DNA from: Diphasiastrum complanatum
Lineage: Eukaryota > Streptophyta > Lycopodiopsida > Lycopodiales > Lycopodiaceae
NCBI GenBank assembly: GCA_029204225.1
Contig: CM055101.1
Coordinates: 31,522,519-31,586,518 of the forward strand
Length of the DNA stretch: 64,000 nt
Reading direction: 5' to 3'
Shown here piece by piece: positions 37,801 through 51,000 of the stretch (within the stretch, counting starts at the first letter, position 1; each line of letters begins with the position of its first letter). The position numbers and the translations under genes are program-made. Under the pieces are notes generated by a model. That model saw only the letters and a program-made list of their open reading frames with translations. It did no database searches and had not been told where the DNA came from.

Positions 37801-40800
37801 TCTGATTTTTCATTGCTTGTTCATGATCTAAATCTACTAAGTTTAGAATTGCTGAAAATTCACCACTATTAGATACACATCAGAAAAATCCACAATAGGA
37901 ATTGCAAACATTGAAAAAACTTCATATTGTGAATAATCAAATGCTTCCATTATATTAATGTAGGAATCAAATCCGATGAATGAACGAAATTGTTGTCAAT
38001 AATGTAAATACTTTATCACCCTAAAGCGAGAACTTGCTCTCAAAATCAATAGTCGAAGAAAGCAATTTATTGAAGAACCACTCATATCCAAAAATTAAAT
38101 CAGTACGTGCTAGGTCTAAAATGTGAAAATAAACTAATTCTCTATGATCTTGAATCTGCACTGGGTGATTTGGCACTTTAACGTTCCAAGTCTCCAACTT
38201 GGCTCTTGAACCTAGATAAACTCGATATCTATGATTGTTGGCTTCAATTGTTAGGCTGAGTTTCTGCACAAGACGAGAAGTAATAAAATTATGAGTAGAA
38301 CCATTGTCTAATAGAATACTAAGTTCGTGATCCTTAACCATGCCTTTTTAAACAAAATAAATCATTAGGCAAAAAAGAAGCAATACTAAAAGAACATTCA
38401 CACTCACAATCACACAGGTTGATTTCCAAAGTTTTACCTGTACCACCAGGGATTTTGATCGACTGTGCAGCAGATTTCTTTCGTTCCGGACAAAACTTCA
38501 TCATATGTCCAGGCTTGTTGCAAATGAAACACAGATTCGCCTTTTTAGCCTTGATCTCGGACACAGATAGGTCATGCCACCACGATGTGACGCCTTGCTG
38601 CGAAGAAATAGAATTACGCTCTCGATCTTCTTCTCCTCATGGACCCCCCCATGGAGATTGAAATAATGCTCCATTTCACGAGCCAAACCTCCAGCACTTC
38701 CGACTTTTTCTCCTTCTTCTGCCGTGAGTAAGTCTCGGGCTGGAATCCGAGATTTGGAGATGGCAATAATTTCACTTGGTTCATCAGAACCTCCATCATG
38801 TCAGAAAGTGCAGTACTCAGTTGTTGGCAAATTTGCATGTACAAAGGCACAACAAGATTTGCGGCTTCTTTAGTTATGTACTACAAATGAAATATATATG
38901 CTATCAACTAAGATGAATAAAGAAAGTTGAGATATGGGCTCTTGATGATAACATAGTAGGAGCCAGCGTAGTAGAGCTTGATTAGCTTAGCTACTATTAT
39001 CTTATCCTCTAGAAGCTTCCTTTTAGTGCTTCCCTATGGGTATATGTAGGAGACATTGTCATTCATTTTCCTACCTTTTGATATTGATCATTCTCTTATT
39101 CCTAATTAGGTTTCTACTGTCCATTGTTTGTAGGGCTATGGCTATGATCTGCTGTGATGTCTCTTACTTATTCTTGATTTCTTGTAGGGATAGTCTATGC
39201 TGCCTCATTTTCTCTATATGCTTCATTGATGCCAATATTTGTGAATATGTTCATCTATGATGACCAAGTGTAGTATCCGAGAATCTACGAGGCCTCTTGC
39301 ATTGCATCTTGAGTATCTCCAAAACCCCTCACCCTTGCATTATGTGTTTTTTCGCTGAACTTCTCTTTGGAAAGGGTGAGAAGTCTTACCTTCATCTTTC
39401 TTGAATAGTGAGGCCCATGATTTTGTAGCTTCTTTATGTTGGGACCAAGTCTTGCTCCAACTTTTGGATTTTTGATACCGTTTGAAGAGGTGTGTGCACT
39501 CCATGTTGCTAGAATTCTGTTTTGAGGGCTTTCATCTCAAGAGAGAATTCATTCTTCAAATTTTTAGATCTGAGTCGTCATGGTTATGCTTTCATTGATA
39601 CCAATATTGTTGATTAGGTTCAAACAGAGACGTAGTACACTCCCAAAGTAAGAACACAACTAAAATCTACTTTTCAATGTTATACAGCCTCGGGTACCCT
39701 AGGAGTCCTCGGGCATCATTGGAAAATATAGCAAAATTTTGTAGGCCAACGTTGGATTTATCCTATATCTTCGACAAATTTAAACCAACTATGTTGAAGC
39801 CACACCTGAAATGCTAATCATTGTGATAGTTGAATCCTGTTCAATATCTGTTGAGAGTTTCAGAATTAGTCTCAACTCTGCAATCACACCACAATTCACA
39901 AGATTGAAATGAAACCTGAACATTTCATTACAAGATGAATAAAATCTTGTGTAGTCTTTTTTATCTTGCTCGGAGACCTCTAAAACATTGAACCTGATTA
40001 GAAATCTATTTGCTGATTGTAATAGCTATGTCAGGCATAAAGTATTATGCAAAGTAGAGCTTGAGATCAGGCTTTGGCACTTTCAACATAAGGAAATGAA
40101 CTGCTACTCAAAGTTGAGTTTTAAATTATGGAATTGTGGAGTGGAGCCATCTCAAGCCCAAGCAAAAAATAGCATTTTCAAATTTTGATTTCAAATGTCA
40201 AACATGAGCTTTGAGAATACCAAAAACATGTTTGAGATTGAGAAATAGATCACAAAAAGGAAAGGTGATGGCTTGTGAAGAGCCATGTCTAAATCCAGAG
40301 TCCACCCAATTCAACCCTGAAAAGGGAGAGGTGTATTCTCGCAAAAGTTTACCTTATGGTTATGGATATTTTGTGGAGAGATGAGGAGATAAAGTGATTG
40401 AGAGAATGAAAGAGATGACTGAAGTTTAAAGACCCAAACAAATACATTGGAGTGAAAACCACAGTTTATTCTTTAGAGTGAGAGAATCAAGAATTGAGAA
40501 TACAGATCAACATAAGACAACACGACAAGTAGGATTAAAGCACTGAGAGGAATTCTTGGGCATTGATGTTTGTCGGTTCATGATTCTTACAAACGGGAGT
40601 CTATGCTCATATCTACGATTGTCGGCTATGATTTTGGAGGCGGTTGACGGCTAGTAACGCCTTTATCATTGAGACTTGACTACATTAAGCAATAAGATTT
40701 AGCCTATAGTTGGGAATCTAGACCTGAGTGCGAGTCATCGATTATTATGTGCACTCACGAGGCATCACTTGCCACTGTAATGACTAGTTCATATATTGTA

Positions 40801-43800
40801 AGTACTACTAAGAAGTGACTTGTGTGAAATGCAAAAAGGAAGACTGTTTTCTAGTTTTCTCAAATAATATGCAGAAATTTTGTCGTTGTTTGAAATGGCC
40901 CGATTCTTTTTTATTTTGAACCACCTGAAGCGTCTATTCTAACGATCATGAAAAGGCCGATTCTGAACCACCTGGAAATCTTACTAAGCATCTATTTGAA
41001 TTGTGACTGCCAAACAGCATGCGCCTTAACTATTACAGTTTCAGAATGTTAACTTCGGTCAAATTTAATGCTGTTGTCTAATAAATAGTCACGTTTGTTC
41101 TAGAAACTAGGACCTATTCTGAATCTCAGCTCATTATGGAAGCTATCAATTTTTTGAGAATAGTAAAAAGATTGAGAAACATTCTAAAAATGGGCTAGAC
41201 TTCTGGCTTCATACTACAGATTCCACAAGCCCTGCAAGAGGGATGATGATAGTCATGAAGCTCAAGTAAGTCAACCAGAAAATATTTCAAGAATAAGCTA
41301 ATCTTGAGGCCACAAATCAGCTTATTTAATCGATTAAAAAGCTTACCATGAAACTTCATGCATTCTTATATAATAGTACATGGATTTTACTTTACATATG
41401 GATCTCTGGAATTGAAAACAGAGGGTAGTTGAAGGATGAGCCCACGATTGACAATCTAGAATCTTCTTTCATTTGTATGTAGACCCCTCAGCATGGATCA
41501 TTGTTAATGGCTGGAAAATTTATGCATTATACACCTTTTGAAGATTACTTTGGCCCTGACAAGATGACTTACATATTGGCCGATGAGCAGAACCTAACTG
41601 CCTATGGCAATGTAAACATATCAGTCTGGATGGAGCCTCCACAGGTGATCTCCTGGCCAAGTACTCTCCAGGCATTGGAGGGTCAACCTATCCCTGTTCA
41701 AGGGTAACATGCTAACATTGTGGGATGCTTGTAAACTAAAAGCTTTATCGATGTAAATGTACTCTAGTATTTTGTTCTTCCAAATCTAGAAGCACATTCA
41801 TTCTCATAAATTGTCACATTTGTGCAGAGGCTTTGGAGGTTTCCAAGTGGCTTACACAGATGAGGTTGCTATACTTGATGTAAGGCTTCAGGCTGAGCAT
41901 GGTTTGTTACATCTCCCAGCAGAAACAATTCAGCTCTGGTACAGTATAGGCTATCAATCTCCTAGTAGATATACTTCTGGAGGAACCAACTCTTTCCTCT
42001 CGTTTTCAGGATCTGTGATCCCGCTGAACAATGTTCTTCAGTCATTACGATACATTGGGTAGAGCTCCAACTCTTTCTTCGACCTTTTTTTTGTAATAAA
42101 AGGTTACACTCATGTCAATGAACTAAAATTGTAATTCTTATGTTGTGAAGAAGCGTATGATATTGCGGGTAGGTAACCACTAGAAAGTCTTGTAGTAATC
42201 CAATATGAGTGTTAGAAGCTTTTTTTAAAACGGCAATGGGAAATAGTCTGGTTATTTATTGTCGTTTAAGAAACATGAAAGTGAAGTACAATGTCTGAGC
42301 TAAGAAAGCTATTTCTTTCATGTTAGTGGAAGTTTCAATTAGGTATTGATAATTTGTTTCAAGATCAAACAACCCACAATCAAAAACAAGGATGAGGTGG
42401 TCTCAAGAGATGAAATTAAGTTTGGTTGTAGAGCCGAGATTGGGCTCTAACAATCCTTCTCTCCTCTAGCAAGTCATGATTAGTCCTCGATTACAAACTC
42501 TGGGTAAGACTTCTACACATATTGTCGTGTCCCCCAAGTAGCATCTGACAATGGATGCCTTTTCCAAGTCACTATATACTCTTGGAGGAGATGATTCCAT
42601 TATTCTTGCTCCTTTCAACACTTTCTCTTCCCATAACCTATCTTACCTTTCTCTTCTAGAGACACCAGACCTTCTACCAAGCTATCAGCATTGTGCAAAC
42701 ATCACTTGAGTATGCTAACATGAAACACCAGATGCACCATGCTTCCCAAGGGTATTTGTGGGTTGTAAGCTACAATGATTAGCCATGTGTTAGGAAAAGC
42801 ATAACCACGAAGAAGGAAAAAAAGTTGGACGTACTCCCTTACATCTCTTTGCAGTCATGGGTAGAAATATTGCCTTCACTGGTCTTATCAATATCAGGGC
42901 TGCATAGGGACTATCGTGGCATTCATGAGGTATATTACAACGAAGATCCTTCATGCACTGGTGTGTGCCTCTATGGAAGCGACAAACGTAGGTAACTCTT
43001 TTGTTTGATCAACTGTCTTGTGCACGTTAGCCACCATATGCTAACAATGTGGGTTCTTTTGTGTCAACTGCAATAAAGCTCATCTGATGTAGTATGCGCA
43101 AGAGCGCATCAGTGACCACATTTTTCCTTCCCTCTTTTCCAAATTATATTCCTGCATTAGCTTAACTCACCGAGCTTAGTAGCCTTTCAAACCTTCCCTA
43201 CCGTCTTACTATAGACCAATATATCGTCAATAAAATCTACAACAATCTTGCCCATATAGTCATGCAATACATCATTCATGAGCATCATGAACATGATTGG
43301 TGCATTGTCAGCCCAAATGGCATAATCAATCCCTATCATAGTTGCCCAGAAACGCATTTCTGGAGAAAAACGTTTCTAGAAACGCGTTTCTGGATCCAGA
43401 ATCGCTGGAAAAAAATCAGAAACAGGTCTTAAAAAATTCATAGGGATTGACAGAATCCAACAAGGATTGTTGCACCTAAACTGGACCACACTGTAACCGA
43501 AACACTTGGCAACCTACATAAGTGCAATGCCCTTGATTAGAGCTTTAATTTGATACCCATATTGTCCACAAAAATCAAAAAAAAAAAAATTTAAAAAAAA
43601 GGTTTCTGACAAACGAATTCCCAAACTAGAAACACATTTCTGAACGCGTTTCTAGAAACGTCATGCATCTATGATCCCTATAATGAATGCACATCCGAAA
43701 AGTGCCAATTTTTGTAACAAGCAAAACAGGAGAAGTGAAGAGTGAATAACTAGGATAGACATACCCCAGCTTAAGATACTCCTCCAACTTCTTTCGAACT

Positions 43801-46800
43801 TCCTCCTCTTTTAGGCTCATGCTATCAAAAGGCCTACATATTGGACTTACCCCTGGAATGAGCTCAATACGATGCTCTACATTCCTTCTAGGCAACAATC
43901 CCTCAAGCATGTTAACATATGCTCCGAGCTAAGGAATGGTGGAAATTCGACATGGAATAAAGCTTCTCCATGAGAAATAATGCTCCTCTATTCTTTGACT
44001 GTTAGAGAAGATGCACGTGCTTTAGAAGCATAGAATTTATGAACTGTGGGCGGTTCACCACGGTTTTGAGAACCGTACAATGAACCGTACGGTTCTCAGA
44101 TTGTTTTTGGGAGAACTGTGGTGAACCGTACAGTTAATTAATTAATTTTTTTTTAGTTTCCCACCCCCAAAATAGCCCAAAAAAATTAGGGAGTGGGTAC
44201 AGAATTAGTACAATACAATAGCAAACAAAGTACAGTAGCCAAAGATAGCAAACAAAAAGTACAGTAGCAAAAAAAATATTCGAAATCTGTGAAATGAGGA
44301 CCAAAAATGCCTTGGGAGGGGTTTTGGGGGAAATGGGTAATTAATTAACTAATTAAATAGAGGAACCGTACCACGGCTCATGGAACGTGGTACAGTTCTT
44401 CTCACGGTTCCCAGGACCCACGGTTCTCAAAACCGTGGGTTCTATGTTTAGAAGATGCAAAAATAGATATAGTTGCTTGTGGATCATTAGTGACATATTT
44501 GATTATTATCAAAACTGGAATTAACATTCACATAACACCACCACAAAGACTACAAGTCCATTCTCTTTATTTGCATACAGGTAATAAGAGGACATTCAAC
44601 AGATTATCCCTCCCCTTTTAACACATGAGACATATCTTCATGTCTAACCTTATATGCAAGCTGTAACTGTTTTATTTGACGATGGTTCCACACATAATTT
44701 TATCAACGCAAATTTGTTGCAGAAGCTAAAAGTGGAAACAAGGCAAAGTCACCACCGATACACAGTGAAGCTGGCAACTGGAGCAGAAAGCCAAGTTTGG
44801 GACCGGATAGTCCCACGTCTACCAATAGAGATTCAAGCCTATAAGGATAAATTAGACTTTCATATTATGAATCTAGATAGGGTAGATGTTATACTTAGTA
44901 AAGACTGGTTCTATGAGAGGAACGAGTCTATGAAGAAAAACTATGTAACACACAGTTTGTCGTTCTTACATAACGGCTCACTCATAGAATTGAATGGAAA
45001 TGTTGATATTTCTACTCCGTATATGCTTTCTGCTTTGGAAACTGTTAAATGTATGGATATTGTGGATTGCAGTTCTTATTTATGTTGGTTAAAAGATTTT
45101 ACTTACCATGAAGAACGTAGTTTGCAATTTTACAATCTCCAAATGGAATTAATGTCTAATAACCTAAAATTAGACATGCAAAATGAAATCTATAGTGGGT
45201 TGCTTACTCTCATGTCACCGCTTATTTAAAACAACATCAAACCTAGCTAATTTTGTGATTTCAAAGTCTTAATTTTTTGGAATATGTTTACCATCTGGCA
45301 TCTCAATTGTATATCGGTAATCAAAAGGAATAGTAACTAAAAGAATCTTCTTCACCACACATAATTGTCTCAACCCTTCGGAAAGGTCGAAGATGACCTT
45401 GTTCACCACAAACCATCTAGGAATCTCCTCAAGTATCTTAATAAGCACATAGTCTTGCACCATGTACCATTTTTTATGGTCCACGATCTGCCTGCTTGCC
45501 ATAGTTTCCAAGGAACGAGAATGAGGGAACGTATCGACCCTTGGAACGGGAACATTTTCGAGAAGGTTGGAACACCTTGTGATCATTTTAGAACACAAAA
45601 TGATAAAAAAGTAAAATGTTTTTAATTTTCTTGAACTTTCAACATTTAAATTAAAGCTATCTATACATGAAGTTACACAATTTTGAAGCCTAAAATGCAA
45701 AATAAATGGAAACTTTGTTCCTTGTGTTTAGGATGTGGGAACGCGTTCCTAGAAGTTCCTCATGTCTGGGAGTGTGGGAACATGTTTCCTTGGTAACTAT
45801 GCTGCTTGCACACTTTTGTCTTGCTCGAGTTGCTGATCTTACGTGGGCAATTATACAAGCAGCGATGGTGGAAAACAGAACAAAATGAAGAGAACATGCA
45901 GGTGAGGCAATGAGGGTTAGGATAGGAGGTAAATATAACTAGAAGGGCAGCGCTGGACAAGAAGATGGTGAATAAATCAGGAAGGCTAAGTTAAATAGCT
46001 TGGCAGTGATAGGGTTGTAATTGCTGGTAGAGTTAATACCAAGAAAAGTAAAAGGAGAATTATCAACTAGTCAAAGATACGTTGTTCAACAAGGTTAATG
46101 GTAACATCTCCTAAGGAAGCAAACCAATCAACACCAAGTATAATATCATATCACTCAATGGGAAAAATTTAAAAATCAGCATGTCCAAAGAAAGCACTGA
46201 TCTCGTACGAAAGAGTGTAAAACATATGAGTACTCTAAAAGAGTGAGAACGAGTGTAAAACGTATGAGTACTCTAAAAAGAGTGAGAACTGGCTGCTTCA
46301 ACACATAAAGGATGGGAAATAGGAATAGTTGGAGTATGAATGTGAGTAGCAACTATCTAACTAATAAAAGGATGAGTATTACCAGTATTGACAAGTGACA
46401 TAGCACAATCCAAAGAAGTGGGTTGAACATAATAGCGTAAAGTACCATGTAAACCAACTATACACCAACCATAACCTTAGCAAGCGGAAAATCAGTGAAG
46501 ATATAATAGTACTCAACAAACTTTTTATCATATTCTGATAGTGTACCTGTCTATTTGAGTTGTCAATAGAGGTGAACCTGTGACTAGAACCAAGTTACTT
46601 GGAGTTAGGATTCCTAGTTATTTGATGGCAGTAGAGTTGAATTTTGGATAGTATGACTAGAAGTATAAAGTAGAAAAAGCGTGAGTAGAATGGATCAGGT
46701 TATGCTAGCTATACATCTTAAATGGCAGAAGGTAATCATTACATGAATCACCACCTCCGCATGTGTCACTCTAGCTGTTTATATCACAATCACTTCCGCA

Positions 46801-48009
46801 TACCAAATACCAACAAGACTTTATGCAAGAGGCCAAGAATCATTAAAAAAAAAGGGTCACCAAAACCCACACATCAATATCCTGCTACCACTAGAATATC
46901 AGTAGAAGTTTTACTCTATGTTAATTAAAAAAAATTGGGGTCACTCTCAAAGTGCGAGGATAGCAACTTTTTGCAGTTAGATGTCATTGCAAGAATAAGA
47001 ATAATAGAAACCAAGGCTGACCAGCATAAAAGATGGAAGGCTAGTTCCCATCTTCACCCATCTTGTCAACATTTAAGAGCAATCATTGTATACCACAGTT
47101 ACATTTGAACATGTTCCGTAATAATGCAAAAGAAGAATACTTATTTGTTCTTTTTGCAAAGAATTGTCATTGCAGTCATGAAATATGTGATACATTTCTC
47201 TTCAGCTAGGAGGATCTAGATTTTTGGCTCAAGGAAATTCAAGATCCAGAATACATTGGATTTGATGTCTTTCTCTGTCCTGCAGAAACGAATACTATAA
47301 CGGTAATGACACCATTTTGCTGTCGATAATGGATAGCTCTAGTAGGGGTGATGAAGCTACAGTGATGGTGACTGTTATGGCCATAAATGATCCTCCTTAT
47401 ATTACAGCTCCAGCATACATGCTTGCAGATAACACCACTGGGAGACTCACAAGCTTTATTGGCTCCACAATTTTTTTCACAGTCACATCCACTGTTCCAG
47501 GAATCACGGTTGGAGATCCTGATCAGAAGGACATACGAGGTTCACTTCTTATCTTTATCCCAGTTGCTTGATGCTGGAAATATTATTGCTCAACATGCCT
47601 TATATTTATTTCCTTTCCTCTATGCTATTTATCGAAACTCATATGCAACTACAACCTTCAGATGATGGCAGCCTTTTACAGCTTGAAGTTGTTATGCAAG
47701 TAACAGACGGAACTCTTCAAGTCACTCTTCCTATTTCTACAGTCACGACTGCTGAAAACAGAGATGCTGGTGACTATCTGTGGAAACCACTAGAGCAAGC
47801 TATTTTTCTCGATACTTCATATAACATGACTGGACAGGGCTTAAAGTTTCGAGCTTCGGTTGACGATTGCAACAAAGCTCTTGACTCACTACGATACAAT
47901 GTAAATTATGCTGTTTGTGTTGACAACACAAATGCTTGCTAGCTTTTAGATTTTGTTAGATGTTTCCTTGAAGGACAAGGTTTCACTTTGCACGCGCCCC
48001 CCTGCCCCG

Positions 48010-48080
<71 letters not shown>

Positions 48081-51000
48081 CTTTTGACATGTGCTTAACA
48101 GTCTTATGTACCTTTGGTACCTAAAAGATATAAATACTCTTTTCTTTCTTTCTTTCTCTGTGCACATTTAGCTCTTTCCATTGTGCATTTTTTATTTTCA
48201 TCCTGCTTTTCAGGGATCTGCTAGTGGGGTGGAGCTCACACTGATTATTGATGATATGGGCAACTATGGGTGTTACCGGGACTGCAGTCAGAACTTTATT
48301 GTACCACTGTTGGCTGAAGCAAAAGTCATCATTTTCCCAAAAAGGCCACTGAGCAGGTGGTGGGCATATAGTAGGTATCAACAGCTCTTGAAATTGACCT
48401 TTTTACCCTCTATTTTACAGAATAAAAGTTCTGAAATTAGTAATTATTATTTCTTTTCTGTAAAAGTGAAGCTTTGAGATTTATGACCATCAGAATGAAG
48501 TAAAATCAGTAAAGCATTCAATTCCCTCAACGCTAGACTTCTTTGCACTGTCATTTTAAGAAAAAGCCTTACAATTGATGCTATCCTATTGCATAGCATT
48601 CAAAGAGTCAAAAAAGAAAACTAAGAACTCCTCTGCATTGCCATCCGAAGAAAATGCCCTACAATTGATGCTATCCCATGAAGAAGCATTCAAAGAATTA
48701 AAAATCAAAACTAAGAAGTAAGCTCTCAAACCTGTTGTCCTTTACGCCCTTCACACCTACCAAATGGTCATGTGATCATAATCTACCAGGGCAAGTCATT
48801 AGAGATTTCTCCCAAAATAGGAGTAACACTATCATAGTAAAGGAATTTGCCCGAATTTGCCCGTTCCGGAACGGAACGTGTTCTGGAATGCGTTCCGGAA
48901 CAGGACCCTCAAAAAAAAAATACGTTTTTTCACAAAGGAAAAAAAAACCATATCCTGAGCTCTCAACCTGAGAATTCAGAATGATCTAAACCATATGAAG
49001 AATCTACCTCATTCTCTACCTGAGTAAATCTAGCTTTGAGTCAGATTAGTTTGGTTCTAGTTTAACTATCTACCAATGGAAGAATTATCTCTATTTCTAC
49101 ATGTGTCTGATCAGTAGCTCTATTTCTATAGAGTGATTGTGTCTTAATAATAGACCACAAGTAATTCCAATTTCTATTTAGAATGATTCTTGCCTGATCC
49201 ATTCAGCAGCTCTAAACCTTAGTTGAGAGTGATCCAAATCTTGCCTGAAACTATAATAATCATAGTAGCTCTGAACCTTAGTTTACAATGATCCTCTGAA
49301 CACAGTCCATGACTAAATGTATATAAATACATCATCCTGTAAATAGGTATCTCTGACAATGCACTCAACACTCTATCTCACATAGATTAAAAAGTTGAAC
49401 AGTCAATCCTGAGAACTATAGTGTTCTTTCGCACCTAACCAAAACTAGTCTCCAACTCTATCAGTATAGATCACTCATGATCTGCCATAGATTGGATCCA
49501 AATAGATATTAGTTTTAGTTTGATAGATCTTTGATAGATGTTAGCTTTGCAGAAGTCGTGGGCCAGCAGGGTCATATATCCGCCATAGTTTTAGTTTGAA
49601 AGGTCCATGGCGGATATTATCTATTATCTATTTGGACTGCTGGTAGATCTTTGATAGATATTAGTTTTGCAGAAGTCGTGGGCCAGCAGGGTCAGATATC
49701 AGATTTTTTATAATTACATTAACTCATTCCGACTCAGTACGTTCCGGAACGTACGGAACGTACAGAATGGAATGTTCCGACCCAAAAGGGTCGGAACGGG
49801 CTTCTAAGGACCAAATCTATTTCAAAAGAAGTCAACAACGTCCCGAAATTCATCTCAATGTGGAAAAAGAATTGTCAATGAAGAGAGGAAGTCCAGTGAC
49901 ACTCAATTGTTTTTAAGGAATGAGTACCATCGCCTGAGGAAAACTTTTGCACATTCCAACATTGCAGTGAATTCATAGATGCAGCAGAACGCATTCTGCT
50001 GCATCTGCATTCTGGAATGCATTTTTATTTATTTGTTTAAACTAAAAACTCAGAAAAAAACATCAAAAAACAGGTTTTCTCACACTCGAAACAAAAAAAA
50101 TTTGAACCTAAAAGAGTTTACAAACACTAGGAACTAATTTAAACCTCAAAAAACAAAAACAAATCAATAAATGCTTGCTGAATTTTATAGCAATATTGGA
50201 CAGCCTATATTGACATCAAGTGCCTACCTTTTTTGAACTATTCTCACACCTTTTTTGCTCTTTTTCTGCATTGATTTTTAAAACATATGTGGACAACCTT
50301 TATGGCCATTTAGCACCTATTTCGAAAGTGTTTATGAAGTGATTTTACCTTCCATAAGCATACACGTGTCACATCTCTAGCAATCATTTTTGAGCTTATT
50401 ACTCTTTTTGTGTGGACATAAGATCTACTTGGGGTAACGAGAGGAGTACGCTCCCTTAAAAGCTTCTTATCACATACTTTTTTACTAGTTGTGCTTTACA
50501 TGTCATTTATGGAGATTTTCAAATTTTTTCTTCCAAGTTTTTGTCTTTTCATTTTTGTCATTGTTTGTGTTTTAATTTCACTTGTCTTTGTTCTTGCTCA
50601 TTTCATACAAGTCAAAAGTACTATTTTTATAGAGCAGTGTAGTCACATTTTTATTTTTGAGATATTCCGTTTACATGGTCTTCCATGATCGATTCTCACC
50701 TTAGTTGCCCGTTCCGGAACGGAACACGTTCTGTTCCGGAATTGGACTCCAAATTTTTTTTTTTAAAAAATACGTTTTTTTACAAAGACACATAGCGTTG
50801 TCCTATTTAGATACAAAGATATCCTATTTTCTTATTAGCATCAAAATCCTTGCTAGAAAGCCTGAGCTTGGTTGGCGGCACTTTGATGCCTTGTTTACAT
50901 GAACTCGTTCCAACCCAGTACGTTCCGGAATGTACGGAACGGAACGTTCCGACCCAATTTGCTCGGAACGGGCTTCTAAGATTCTCACTAATAGGGATAC

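Larger units (their letters stand above)
35100..38890 (-). mobile_element. Ty3/gypsy element F, full pol, decayed
   Basis: This is the one element with a complete Ty3 gene order on the minus strand: gag end and CCHC knuckle, protease, RT, RNase H, integrase. Domain-by-domain entries follow. Multiple stops and frameshifts show it is inactive. No flanking LTR pair was recognised, so limits are set by recognisable coding. Confidence 0.8.

Noticed and set aside
41501-41707. Stand-alone 68-codon bacterial-like gene
   Set aside because: It is an exon with GT/AG edges that continues in phase on both sides, so contamination or a separate gene is unlikely.
48357-48360. Alternative exon 6 donor at CAG|GTGG
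   Set aside because: It leaves phase 2, which cannot join exon 7; the donor at 48371 gives the required phase 1. Transcript data could reverse this.
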